DNA of 51,905 nt from Lachnospiraceae bacterium (GTDB taxonomy: Bacteria; Bacillota; Clostridia; Lachnospirales; Lachnospiraceae): positions 1 through 51,905 of the forward strand of contig JAEFAR010000015.1 of assembly GCA_016287675.1 (NCBI GenBank). The letters run 5' to 3'. Position numbers and translations under genes: made by a program. Numbering within the stretch: the first letter of the stretch is position 1; each line of letters begins with the position of its first letter. Positions 31,991-40,264 of this stretch are shown piece by piece. A model generated the notes under the pieces. The model did no database searches. It saw only the letters and a program-made list of their open reading frames with translations, and was not told where the DNA came from.

Positions 31991-33172
31991 TCACTCAATT
32001 GCCGCAAATGTATTTTTAAGTCTCTCCATGGCTTCCTCAAGTATCTTTCTCGGGCAGGCTATGTTCACACGCTCAAACTGTTCGCCGTCTTTCCCAAAAA
32101 TATTCCCGGCGTCAAGCCAAAGCCCTGCCTCGTGCACCACTTTACGATTCAGCTCCTGATCCGTGAGACCGAGACCGCTGCAGTCCAGCCAGATAAGATA
32201 GGTCCCCTCGGGCTCGACAAGACGTATTCCGGGGATGTTTTCCGCAAGGAATCTTCTCACATAATCAATGTTTCCCTTAAGATAAGCAAGGAGTTCGTCG
32301 TGCCACTCTTCACCGTAGGTATACGCTGCACGGCATGCAACGATGCCCATTATGTTCGACTGGGAATAGCCTTTTTTATTCTGTATCTCCTTGAATCTTC
32401 TCCTCACGCTGTTGTCAAATATATAGGTGTTGGCATTATGAAGTCCCGCAAGATTGAATGTCTTTGAAGCCGACGTGCATATCGCCGCATTTTCCAGCAC
32501 CTCTTCTCCGAGGGTCGCATAGCTCACGAACTCATGCCCGGGATAAACGAAATCCGCGTGTATCTCGTCGGAAACGACAAAAACTTTGTGCTTAAGGCAT
32601 ATATCGGACAGTTTCTTAAGCTCATCCCTTGTCCAAACACGTCCCACGGGATTGTGCGGATTGCAGAGGATATAGAGTTTAACGTCATTCTCAACGATCT
32701 TCTTTTCAAAGTCATCAAAGTCAATGAAATAATGCCCGTCACGATATAAAAGCCCGCTGTTCACAAGCTTTCTGCCGTTATCTCGGATGGATTCGCCGAA
32801 AGGGTAGTAGACGGGCTGGTTGATGATGATGCCGTCTCCCGGCTCCGTCACCGCTTCTATGAGATTACATAAAGAAAAAATGACGCTGCAGGACAGAACA
32901 ATCTTCCTCCTGTCGGGCGTCCATCCGAAATGCTTTGTAAACCATCCTTCGATGGCATCAAAGTATTTTTCGTCAGGCTCGGAATAACCGAATATCCCGT
33001 GCATCGCTTTATCCGCAAGTGCTTCGGACACTTCGGGGACTGTTTTAAAATCCATATCCGCCACCCAGAGAGGGAGCACATCTTCAGGCATCCCCCTCCT
33101 TATGGCACAGTCATATTTTAGCGAATCCGTATTCCTTCTGTCCATAACAGTATCAAAATCGTATCTTCCCAT
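31991..33172 (-). CDS. patB: MalY/PatB-family cystathionine beta-lyase
   Basis: A 393-residue fold-type I PLP enzyme of the MalY/PatB group, which cleaves the C-S bond of cystathionine and other S-substituted cysteines to a thiol, pyruvate and ammonia. The PLP lysine is Lys237 in TSASKTFNLAGLH; NPHNPVGRVW and the PLWVADMDF start motif are typical. Its ATG overlaps the stop of the preceding Cys/Met enzyme gene (TAATG), so the two are translationally coupled. Two adjacent C-S enzymes suggest that thioether compounds are being dismantled. Confidence 0.93.
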   Translation of the reverse strand: MGRYDFDTVMDRRNTDSLKYDCAIRRGMPEDVLPLWVADMDFKTVPEVSEALADKAMHGIFGYSEPDEKYFDAIEGWFTKHFGWTPDRRKIVLSCSVIFSLCNLIEAVTEPGDGIIINQPVYYPFGESIRDNGRKLVNSGLLYRDGHYFIDFDDFEKKIVENDVKLYILCNPHNPVGRVWTRDELKKLSDICLKHKVFVVSDEIHADFVYPGHEFVSYATLGEEVLENAAICTSASKTFNLAGLHNANTYIFDNSVRRRFKEIQNKKGYSQSNIMGIVACRAAYTYGEEWHDELLAYLKGNIDYVRRFLAENIPGIRLVEPEGTYLIWLDCSGLGLTDQELNRKVVHEAGLWLDAGNIFGKDGEQFERVNIACPRKILEEAMERLKNTFAAIE

Positions 33173-34314
33173 TACTCTTCTCCGTTTATTGCCCGGTCCA
33201 GATCATCTATAAGATCATCAACATTCTCTATACCGACTGATATTCTTAAAAACCTGTCATTTATGCCTCGTCTGTTGCGTTCCTCTTCAGGAACGTCCGC
33301 ATGGGTCTGCAACATGGGGTATGTGATGAGGGAATCGACCCCGCCGAGGGACTCTGCATACTGAAAGACCTTTACCCTGCCGAGGATCTTTCCGGCTCTT
33401 TCTTTCGAGTCGACTTCGATCGATATCATGCCTCCGAAGCCCTTTGCCTGTTTACTTATGATATCATATCCCTTTGACTCGGGTAAACCGACATAATAAA
33501 CTTTCTTTATCGCAGGCAGGGTTTTAAGGAATTCCGCGATCTTAAGCGCGTTTTCGTTTATTCTGTCCATGCGTATCGGCAGTGTCTTGATCCCGCGTTC
33601 GATTAAAAAAGAGTCAAAAGGCGCCAGTTGTCCGCCGATGGTTTTCGAGATGAAAAGCACCTTTTCCGCGATCTCCCGGGTCCCCGCCACCACAAAGCCT
33701 GCCAGAGCATCGTTGTGACCTCCCAGATATTTCGTCCCGGAATGTATCACAAGATCTGCACCAAGCAGGAGAGGCTTCTGAAAATAGGGTGTAAGAAAGG
33801 TATTATCCACAAACAGTAAGGCATTACAGACATGGGCGATCTCAGCCATCGCCTTGATATCCGTCACTTTCATCAGGGGATTGGAAGGAGTCTCTATATA
33901 GATAAGCCTTGTATTTGGCTTTATCTTAGCTTTGACGGCTTCTGTGTCGGATGTGTCGGCAAAGTCAAACTCCACCCCGTTATCGGCGTTCACGTTTCTG
34001 AAGAGTCTCAGTGCTCCGCCGTAAAGGTCATCCGTCGCTATTACATGATCACCCGGCTTAAGAAGCATCATTGAAACCGTTATGGCCGTCATGCCCGAAG
34101 AAAAAGCATAGGCGTCAGCCCCGCCCTCGAGTGAAGCCACAAGCTGCTCCAAATGCCTGCGTGTAGGATTGGAAAGCCTTGAATAGCTGTAATCCGAAGG
34201 TGTGTTGACGCCCTTGTGTACAAAGGTTGCCGACTGACAGATCGGCGTTGTGAGAGTCCCCCACTCATCTTTTTGATTGTTATCCGCGTGTAAACACAAG
34301 GTTTCAAATTTCAT
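33172..34314 (-). CDS. Cystathionine gamma-synthase/lyase-type PLP enzyme
   Basis: A 380-residue Cys/Met metabolism enzyme, shorter than MetY and with the MetB/MetC/MccB layout. The PLP lysine is Lys195 in HSGTKYLGGHNDALAG, and the N-terminal TLCLHADN...YSYSRLSNPTR is typical. Family members act as cystathionine gamma-synthase, gamma-lyase or homocysteine gamma-lyase, and these cannot be told apart by eye. Its place between a GNAT gene and patB argues for a degradative lyase, like Bacillus MccB, more than for biosynthesis. It overlaps the GNAT gene by 4 bases (ATGA). Confidence 0.9.
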   Translation of the reverse strand: MKFETLCLHADNNQKDEWGTLTTPICQSATFVHKGVNTPSDYSYSRLSNPTRRHLEQLVASLEGGADAYAFSSGMTAITVSMMLLKPGDHVIATDDLYGGALRLFRNVNADNGVEFDFADTSDTEAVKAKIKPNTRLIYIETPSNPLMKVTDIKAMAEIAHVCNALLFVDNTFLTPYFQKPLLLGADLVIHSGTKYLGGHNDALAGFVVAGTREIAEKVLFISKTIGGQLAPFDSFLIERGIKTLPIRMDRINENALKIAEFLKTLPAIKKVYYVGLPESKGYDIISKQAKGFGGMISIEVDSKERAGKILGRVKVFQYAESLGGVDSLITYPMLQTHADVPEEERNRRGINDRFLRISVGIENVDDLIDDLDRAINGEE

Positions 34315-35318
34315 TGCACATACTCCGAAGGGAAGCGGAAACCCTTGGGTGTGAACATGCCTATCCGCATTTCCGGAGGCATTTCGCGTTTTTCTCCCTC
34401 GTGTATGTGTTTTTCAAACACATACAGGTTCCGTCTGTATTCCCTGATCCTGTTATAGAATCCCACCGCCCCGGGGTGGGTGTTAAGAACTATCGTTTCC
34501 GCCGGGATGATCTCCGACAGCCTGAGCACGAGATTCTTGCCTACGGAAAGGCCCTGATATTCAGGGTCTACGGCAACATTGAGAATGGTCGCATATTTAC
34601 CGTCGATCCTCTTATCGTCTTTGTTTCCTGTGTCCGCCACCGCCCGGGCAACACCGATAAGCCTCTCCCCGTCGAAAGCCGCTGCCGTAAATCGGCTGTT
34701 TGAAAACGCCGCCTTCGTTTTTTCCACGTCATGGGGATGTCCCCAAAAGGCTCTGGTAAGAATATCGTTTACAGCTTCATATGTTGTGCCCGAGATGTCA
34801 TTTTTATATGTAACTCTGCCCAAGATAAGCTCGCGGCACATTCTGTCCTTAGCGGATACGACTGCTTTATCCGTATCGCCATGTTGCGCCTGAGAGAAGA
34901 ATTCGTTCTCATATCTGAACCCGGAGGGCAGGAAATCCTTTTCATCGAAGCCTTTTCTAAAATAGGTCCAGGCATTCTTGCATCTGCCGTAACCCAGTTT
35001 TTCGTACAGATCCAGGTCTTCGCGTCTCCCGTATACCATGACTCTGCGCCCTGAGAGATGCTTCTCCGCTGCCTTTATGAGCCCGGTCTTTATTTCGGTT
35101 TCCGTCACGTCCTTAAGATCGCCCTTAGCCTTAAGATCCACGAACAGTGCGGTCTCAATGCCTTCGCTTATCACCCTTGCGGCTCCGATGACATCGTTAC
35201 CGTCCAGTACGATGAACACGAGAAAGCTTCTTTCAAAAAGAGTATATGCATCCTCTGATCCGTAAAGTCCGTTGATACCCTGTTCATGTGCTTTTTCAAG
35301 TTTTTCCGCGATCGTCAT
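34311..35318 (-). CDS. Double GNAT-domain N-acetyltransferase
   Basis: A 335-residue protein with two GNAT domains. The first, about residues 10-130, has DVIGAARVISEG and EDLDLYEKLGYGRC but a weak acetyl-CoA loop. The second, about 175-310, has LIGVARAVADTG and VAVDPEYQGLSVGKNLVLRL with a usable acetyl-CoA loop, then GAVGFYNRIREY. In Bacillus sulfur-salvage operons a GNAT enzyme acetylates S-substituted cysteines; by position this one is a candidate for that role. The start at 35318 has GGGAG at good spacing; an ATG at 35339 is possible and would add seven residues. It is coupled to the next gene by ATGA. Confidence 0.8.
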   Translation of the reverse strand: MTIAEKLEKAHEQGINGLYGSEDAYTLFERSFLVFIVLDGNDVIGAARVISEGIETALFVDLKAKGDLKDVTETEIKTGLIKAAEKHLSGRRVMVYGRREDLDLYEKLGYGRCKNAWTYFRKGFDEKDFLPSGFRYENEFFSQAQHGDTDKAVVSAKDRMCRELILGRVTYKNDISGTTYEAVNDILTRAFWGHPHDVEKTKAAFSNSRFTAAAFDGERLIGVARAVADTGNKDDKRIDGKYATILNVAVDPEYQGLSVGKNLVLRLSEIIPAETIVLNTHPGAVGFYNRIREYRRNLYVFEKHIHEGEKREMPPEMRIGMFTPKGFRFPSEYVQ

Positions 35319-35346
35319 CTCATACTCCCACTCCCCCATACCTGCT

Positions 35347-36117
35347 TTACAGGTAGTAATCGGGCTCTCTTAATATCTGCATCTTGTGGAAGAAATCCCT
35401 TGCTCTCTGTGTGCGGGGATGTTCAAATACTTCCACAGGGGTATCGTCTTCTATTATCTTGCCGCCGTCCAAAAAGATCACGCGGGTCGATATCTTTCTG
35501 ATGAAATCCATCTCGTGTGAAACAAGGAGCATCGTATAGCCCTGCTCTGCCACCTTCTTGATGATGTTAAGGACTTCCGATACCAGCTCGGGATCCAGCG
35601 CCGATGTGGGCTCATCCAGGAAGATGATATCGGGCTTCATGGCAAGAGTCCTTGCTATCGCAACTCTCTGCTGCTGTCCGCCCGACATGTGTCTGGGATA
35701 GTGGTTCTTCCATTCCAGAAGTCCGACGTTCTCAATCTCCTTAAGCGCAAGCTCTTCGGCTTCTTTCTTATTCTTTCCCTGAACCGTGATAAGCCCTTCC
35801 ATGACGTTTTCAAGAGCCGTCTTATGCTCGAACAGGCAGAATCTCTGGAACACCATGCCGGTATGACGTCTTAATTCCGTAACGCTCTTCTTGCTGCCGT
35901 GCTTAAGGGGAAGAGAGACCTTCGTGTCTCCCACTTCTATCTCGCCTTCTTCGGGCTTCTCAAGAAGATTTATGGACCGAAGAAGGGTGGATTTACCGGT
36001 TCCGGAAGGTCCGACTATTCCTATGATATCGCCTTTTTCAACGTCAAGGTCTATTCCGTCGAGCACCACATTGTTCTTAAATTTTTTATGCAAGTTCCTT
36101 ATGGTCAAAATAGCCAT
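35347..36117 (-). CDS. Polar amino acid ABC transporter ATPase
   Basis: A 256-residue ATPase of the polar amino-acid importer family. Walker A is GPSGTGKSTLL, the signature is MSGGQQQRVAIARTLA, Walker B is IIFLDEPTSALDPE, and the switch histidine is in LLVSHEMDF. It pairs with the permease gene, which it overlaps by 32 bases, and with the binding protein. Together they match the TcyKLM/TcyABC type that takes up cystine and related sulfur amino acids. Confidence 0.95.
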   Translation of the reverse strand: MAILTIRNLHKKFKNNVVLDGIDLDVEKGDIIGIVGPSGTGKSTLLRSINLLEKPEEGEIEVGDTKVSLPLKHGSKKSVTELRRHTGMVFQRFCLFEHKTALENVMEGLITVQGKNKKEAEELALKEIENVGLLEWKNHYPRHMSGGQQQRVAIARTLAMKPDIIFLDEPTSALDPELVSEVLNIIKKVAEQGYTMLLVSHEMDFIRKISTRVIFLDGGKIIEDDTPVEVFEHPRTQRARDFFHKMQILREPDYYL

Positions 36118-36904
36118 GACGCTGCCTCACTTTGCTTATAAAAGATGTTTTTTCCTTCAGTCCCGATGAGTTTTTGCCCGATATCTCCGCAGGGCTTTCC
36201 GGTATCTTAGTACGTTTTTCCACTGCCTTAAATACCCTCTCAAGTATGACGGTGATCACCCAATATATGATGGCAAGCGCCACATAGCCCTCAAGATATC
36301 TGTAATCTCTTCCCGCAAGTATCTGGTTCTGATAGGTTATCTCGATGATGCCGCAGGTCGAAGCCAGCGACGTTCCCTTAACAAGTCCGATGATGGAATT
36401 GTCGATGCCGGGCAAAGCATTTTCCAGTGCTTCGGGAATGATGATCCTCTTAAGTATCTGTCCGTAGGTCATTCCCATGGCGTATGCAGCTTCGATCTCA
36501 CCGTTGTCAACCGATTCAAGAGCCGCACGTATCGTTTCACTCGTAAATGCCGACTGGTAAAGACCGAGAGAGATAAACGCGTATACGATCTTGGGGATCA
36601 GGTTCACATTTATATCGGCGCCCCAGGAGTTGAATATCCTTAAGATGGCAGGAATGCCGTAATATGCGACATAGAGCTGGATAAGCATAGGCGTGCCGCG
36701 CACTATGGAAAGGAAAGCCGTTGCCAGAGGATCCAGCACCTTTATCTTCTTGTACCTTGCTACCGCGATGAGAAGTCCCACAAACAGTGATACAACAAAG
36801 GCAAGCCCCGCAAGTTCCAACGTTATGGGTATTTTTTTGATAAGATCCGGCATTCTTGACCAAACTATCTTAAAGCTGAAATAATCCGAAAAACTTGCCA
36901 ACAT
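36086..36904 (-). CDS. Polar amino acid ABC transporter permease
   Basis: A 272-residue HEAT-repeat-free membrane protein with about five spans. The N-terminal signature PITLELAGLAFVVSLFVGLLI (split PITLELAGLAF, VVSLFVGLLI), VRGTPMLIQLYVAYYG and the EAA loop ALESVDNGEIEAAYAMGMT (with EALENALPGIDNSIIGLVKGTS, read as EALENALPGI and DNSIIGLVKGTS) are typical of the His/Glu/Gln permease group. A single permease probably forms a homodimer. The C-terminal 30 residues are charged and reach into the overlap with the ATPase gene. Confidence 0.95.
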   Translation of the reverse strand: MLASFSDYFSFKIVWSRMPDLIKKIPITLELAGLAFVVSLFVGLLIAVARYKKIKVLDPLATAFLSIVRGTPMLIQLYVAYYGIPAILRIFNSWGADINVNLIPKIVYAFISLGLYQSAFTSETIRAALESVDNGEIEAAYAMGMTYGQILKRIIIPEALENALPGIDNSIIGLVKGTSLASTCGIIEITYQNQILAGRDYRYLEGYVALAIIYWVITVILERVFKAVEKRTKIPESPAEISGKNSSGLKEKTSFISKVRQRHGYFDHKELA

Positions 36905-36926
36905 AGGCCTTACCTTTTAAACCTTT

Positions 36927-37847
36927 CTAATTGAGATAAACGAGATCCGACTCGAGAGGAAGTACCGAAACGCTGTCATCGCCAAGGGCGGTGGCTATCC
37001 ATTTTTTGCCCAGTTCCGCAAGAGTTCCGTTGTCGTAGAGCTTCTTAATGCCCTCGGAAAGGAGCTTGCGATATTCTGCGGAATGTGCTCCGGTCTTTCC
37101 GAGAAGGATGTGGGAGGTGTTGTTTGCCGTAATGTTCTTCGCCGTCTCATCATCGGAAAGTACAGTGATGGTAAGCTGCTTAAACTGCTCGGGGTAAGTA
37201 TCCTTATACTTAAGGATAACGGGCTGGTCATGAATGAGTGCCACCTTGCCTTCAATGGCTTCCTGAAGCTGTACCGTCATATCGGCGGAGGTATACTCCA
37301 GCTTTATCTTGCTCTGTCCCTCGGTACGGGTAGCATTCCAACGCTCGATGGCGTTGGTGGTGTTGCCGCCGGCACCGCCGTAGATCAGAAGTCCCGAATC
37401 CGCAAGCTCTTCAAAGCTGCTCACCGATGTTCCGAGAGCGGATGTGATGGTGTATCTCGACTTGGTATAAGGATATGTGAAGTAATAGGACTCCGCACGT
37501 TCCTTGTTGTAGCTCCAGTTGTTGATGGTTGCGTCTATAACGCCCTGCTGCGCATCGACCAGTGAGTTGGAGCTGACCGAAAGATCGAGCTCATAATCCG
37601 CAAATTCCGGGAGCTTAAAAAGCTCTACCAATACTGCGATATCATATCCCGCAAGGAAAACCCCGTCCTTGGTGGTGTAAAGTCCGTCCTTCTCATCATC
37701 CACTGTGTAGATGAAAGGAGCGGGGCGTCCGTTGGTCTCAATGGTTATCTTCTTTTTGCCGCCGGCTTCCTTACCGCAGCCCGCAAGTGCTGCCGCCAGA
37801 ACCGTTGCCGTAAGTATTGCCGCTATCTTCTTAATCGGTTTTTTCAT
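36927..37847 (-). CDS. Extracellular amino-acid-binding lipoprotein
   Basis: A 306-residue family 3 solute-binding protein. The N-terminus is a lipoprotein signal (MKKPIKKIAAILTATVLAAA then LAGC), so it is anchored outside the membrane. The fold is seen in GYDIAVLVELFKLPEF and the domain-swap pattern typical of cystine or glutamine binders. Its sulfur-gene neighbours suggest cystine, glutathione-derived or S-substituted cysteine ligands, but the ligand cannot be read from the sequence. GGAGAT provides the ribosome site. It follows the GST-like gene by 17 bases. Confidence 0.93.
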   Translation of the reverse strand: MKKPIKKIAAILTATVLAAALAGCGKEAGGKKKITIETNGRPAPFIYTVDDEKDGLYTTKDGVFLAGYDIAVLVELFKLPEFADYELDLSVSSNSLVDAQQGVIDATINNWSYNKERAESYYFTYPYTKSRYTITSALGTSVSSFEELADSGLLIYGGAGGNTTNAIERWNATRTEGQSKIKLEYTSADMTVQLQEAIEGKVALIHDQPVILKYKDTYPEQFKQLTITVLSDDETAKNITANNTSHILLGKTGAHSAEYRKLLSEGIKKLYDNGTLAELGKKWIATALGDDSVSVLPLESDLVYLN

Positions 37848-37864
37848 GTTCTTATCTCCCTGTC

Positions 37865-39106
37865 TTATCTTTTATTCTTGAGTTTGCCCTTCAGGGGATT
37901 GATGGAAGGATCCACCGAGATTGATACGTTTCTGGGCTGACGATCGTCCCATCCGGGCAGGTTCCATTTGGAGAAGGATATTTCGCTCTGATAATCCTCG
38001 GGTGAAATATCTGTGTGCAGGTACACGTTTTCCGGATCGGAGGATATCTTCTTTCTCTCTCCGTCCGTCTTCCAAAGCTCTTCATAAGGCACCTGAGAAG
38101 CTATCCTCTCGGCGAATGAGCCGTTCCAGCCTCTGTGTCCTTTGAACTCTTTCTTCGGGAATTCGAAGAAGGTGTACTTTCTGAACTCGGGAATACTGAA
38201 AAGATCCTTTACATAGCCCCAGATGTTCGGGTATTCGGTGATCCTCTTCTTCATGGGTCCCACATTGTGATAATAGCTTGTTTCCCATCTTACAAGTGTT
38301 ACATAGAGTCTTACATCGGAATCCGTAATATAATCGCCGAAGATGAAACGGTTTGTCGCAAGTCTCTCATCCAGCTTGTCAAGAGCTGCGAAGAAGTCAT
38401 TGTAAGCCTCGTCGTATGCTACCCAGGAGAGGCAGAAATGCATTCTGTAATGTCCGTTGTTCACCGTCGGGAAGAGCCAGTCGTTAAACTCATCGATCTC
38501 TTTTCTGTATTCCTTGGGATAAAGGTCGATGTCCGTCTTCTGGAATTTTCTGAACTGTACCTCAATGTAGTTTGTAAGACGGTGATAATCGTTGTTCACC
38601 GCCTTCTTTTCGATCACATCCACAAGTGTCGGTGTGGTAGCTCTGCCTTCAAATCCGGGCTTTGCGTTCTCGTAGAACTCCGAAAGGAAATATGCTCCGG
38701 TGGAAGGATCTTTAAAATCCTTCTGATCCACGAAACCGTGTCCGTACTTGCCGGTTCCTGTGGTTGCAATATCATCGATAACGTCTTCGAGTCCGAGGAT
38801 ATCTCTTACGATGACAGGTCTGTTGGACCAGTGGCATCCGTGTGCCCAGTAAACCTTGTAGCGGTTGGCCTCCGCCTTAAACTCCCCTTCCTTCTCACCG
38901 AAGGGTGTGATGAATGAATTTGCCTGTCTTACAAATACGCCTCTCTCATCGATCTCGCTTATCGTTTCGTTCGGACGGAGTCTGACGCCTCTTTCCGCTG
39001 CCAGCTTGTCAGCCAGCTCCTCGGTAAATCCGAAGCGTGCTCCCGGGAATCCGAAGCTTATATCTTCCTTACGTGCCTGAATGCTGCATGTGTTCGTTTC
39101 GCTCAT
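37865..39106 (-). CDS. Glutathionyl-hydroquinone reductase-like protein (GST superfamily)
   Basis: A 413-residue protein, first gene of the sulfur operon. The thioredoxin-like part around residues 80-180 has the catalytic cysteine Cys91 in WAHGCHWSNRP, replacing the CPWAHR of studied members. The helical GST part has the family's DSDVRLYVTLVRWETSYYH (close to the ADIRLF-TL-RFD pattern) and YPNIWGYVKDLF. Characterised enzymes use glutathione to reduce glutathionyl-hydroquinones. Most strict anaerobic Clostridia do not make glutathione, so the true thiol may be different, or the operon scavenges glutathione conjugates. The C-terminal 60 residues are an unusual hydrophilic tail. AAAGGAG is the ribosome site. 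Confidence 0.85.
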   Translation of the reverse strand: MSETNTCSIQARKEDISFGFPGARFGFTEELADKLAAERGVRLRPNETISEIDERGVFVRQANSFITPFGEKEGEFKAEANRYKVYWAHGCHWSNRPVIVRDILGLEDVIDDIATTGTGKYGHGFVDQKDFKDPSTGAYFLSEFYENAKPGFEGRATTPTLVDVIEKKAVNNDYHRLTNYIEVQFRKFQKTDIDLYPKEYRKEIDEFNDWLFPTVNNGHYRMHFCLSWVAYDEAYNDFFAALDKLDERLATNRFIFGDYITDSDVRLYVTLVRWETSYYHNVGPMKKRITEYPNIWGYVKDLFSIPEFRKYTFFEFPKKEFKGHRGWNGSFAERIASQVPYEELWKTDGERKKISSDPENVYLHTDISPEDYQSEISFSKWNLPGWDDRQPRNVSISVDPSINPLKGKLKNKR

Positions 39107-39160
39107 GGTATTTTCTCCTTTACTGTATATGGTTGATACGTTTATGGGCTGCTTAAATGT

Positions 39161-39237
39161 TGGTGGTATATTACCACCATATCCGCCATAAGAAAATTAC
39201 GGCAATCTTAGAGCGGGTGATAAGTACAGGTTATCAC
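39161..39237 (-). promoter_or_regulatory. Promoter region of the sulfur operon: LysR box plus Rrf2-like palindrome
   Basis: A GTGATAA-N7-TTATCAC dyad (39217-39237) contains T-N11-A, the LysR-type box. A perfect TGGTGGTA-TAT-TACCACCA palindrome (39161-39179) covers the likely -10 TAATAT (minus, 39168-39173), with only a poor -35 (TTTTCT). The LysR box centre lies about 66 bases upstream of the predicted start, the standard activator position. Confidence 0.65.
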
Positions 39238-39244
39238 AAAGTAC

Positions 39245-39272
39245 AAAAAAAAGAGGACGTTTCCATCCTCTA
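39245..39272 (-). terminator. Intrinsic terminator of the lysR-type gene
   Basis: On the minus strand AGAGGA-TGGAAACG-TCCTCT is followed by eight or nine T. It begins about 8 bases after the stop codon and separates the regulator gene from the operon promoter. Confidence 0.9.
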
Positions 39273-39279
39273 TAGATCT

Positions 39280-40185
39280 CTATATTTCCTTATATTTCAG
39301 CAGTTCCTCGATATAGGCTTCGCCGTACTTTGACAGCCTGCTTCCCTTCCTCGTTATATAGCCGATGGTGAGGGGATCCTCTTCCTCCAGCTTCACGGAT
39401 ACCATGCCCTGCAGCACCGCATTGTCTTCGGTCAACATGCCCGACCCTATGGAAAAGCCTCCCAGCTCCGCAAGTATCTCCATTGTCGTGGCGCGATCAT
39501 CGGATTTGATGAGCTTGCCGAAATCATAATCCGCCATTGCCTCTTCGTTCAGGTAGTAGTTACCGTTATCGCCCTGGTCAAATGATACGCAGGGGAAGTC
39601 CTCAAGCTCCCTGATGGATATGGTCTTCCGATCCGCAAGCTTATGTCCCTTCCATACGTACATATATGTCTCTTTACGCATGAGGGGCGTGAACTCCAGT
39701 GAATACTCCTTCATCAGCTTCTTTATGATATCCCTGTTCGCTCCGGAATAGGATATTATGCCGACCTCACTCTTAAAGTCGCGAACGTGGAGCAGCACTT
39801 CGTTGGTTTTCGTCTCATGGATAGAGAAACTGTATCTGTCGGGTCCGAAACGTTTGATGACTTCGGTAAAGGACCTGATGGCAAAATTGTAATGCTGGGT
39901 GGATACGGAGAATCTTTCCTTATCCCTGTCCGTAACACGGTAGCGATCCTCAAGTATCTCATACTGTCCGACGGCTTTCTTGGCATAGTTTATGAACTCG
40001 CTTCCCTCGGGCGTCAGACTGATGCCCTTGTTGGTGCGCTCAAATATTGTAATGCCAAGCTCTTCTTCAAGTTCCCGAATGCTTGTCGACAGCGCCGGCT
40101 GTGACACGAAAAGCTTCGTCGCCGCCTCTCTCATGGAACCGGACTGAGCCGTTTCCAGAGCATATTTTAATTGGTTTATGTTCAT
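39280..40185 (-). CDS. LysR-family transcriptional regulator
   Basis: A 301-residue regulator. The N-terminal helix-turn-helix has SMREAATKLFVSQPALSTSI and RELEEELGITIFERTNKGISL (read as RELEEELGITI, FERTNKGISL). The rest is a two-lobed periplasmic-binding-like effector domain. It lies directly upstream of, and on the same strand as, the GST-ABC operon, whose promoter has a matching LysR box. It resembles CysB/YtlI/CysL-type sulfur regulators in role; O-acetylserine or a related metabolite would be a typical coinducer, which is inference. Its own transcript is closed by the terminator at 39245-39272. Confidence 0.93.
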   Translation of the reverse strand: MNINQLKYALETAQSGSMREAATKLFVSQPALSTSIRELEEELGITIFERTNKGISLTPEGSEFINYAKKAVGQYEILEDRYRVTDRDKERFSVSTQHYNFAIRSFTEVIKRFGPDRYSFSIHETKTNEVLLHVRDFKSEVGIISYSGANRDIIKKLMKEYSLEFTPLMRKETYMYVWKGHKLADRKTISIRELEDFPCVSFDQGDNGNYYLNEEAMADYDFGKLIKSDDRATTMEILAELGGFSIGSGMLTEDNAVLQGMVSVKLEEEDPLTIGYITRKGSRLSKYGEAYIEELLKYKEI

Positions 40186-40264
40186 AATTCTTTTCCCAAA
40201 GATACCGCCTGTACTCTTTGTATCTCTCCGTTATCGTATTCAAATGTTTTTACAAAAGACTCCA

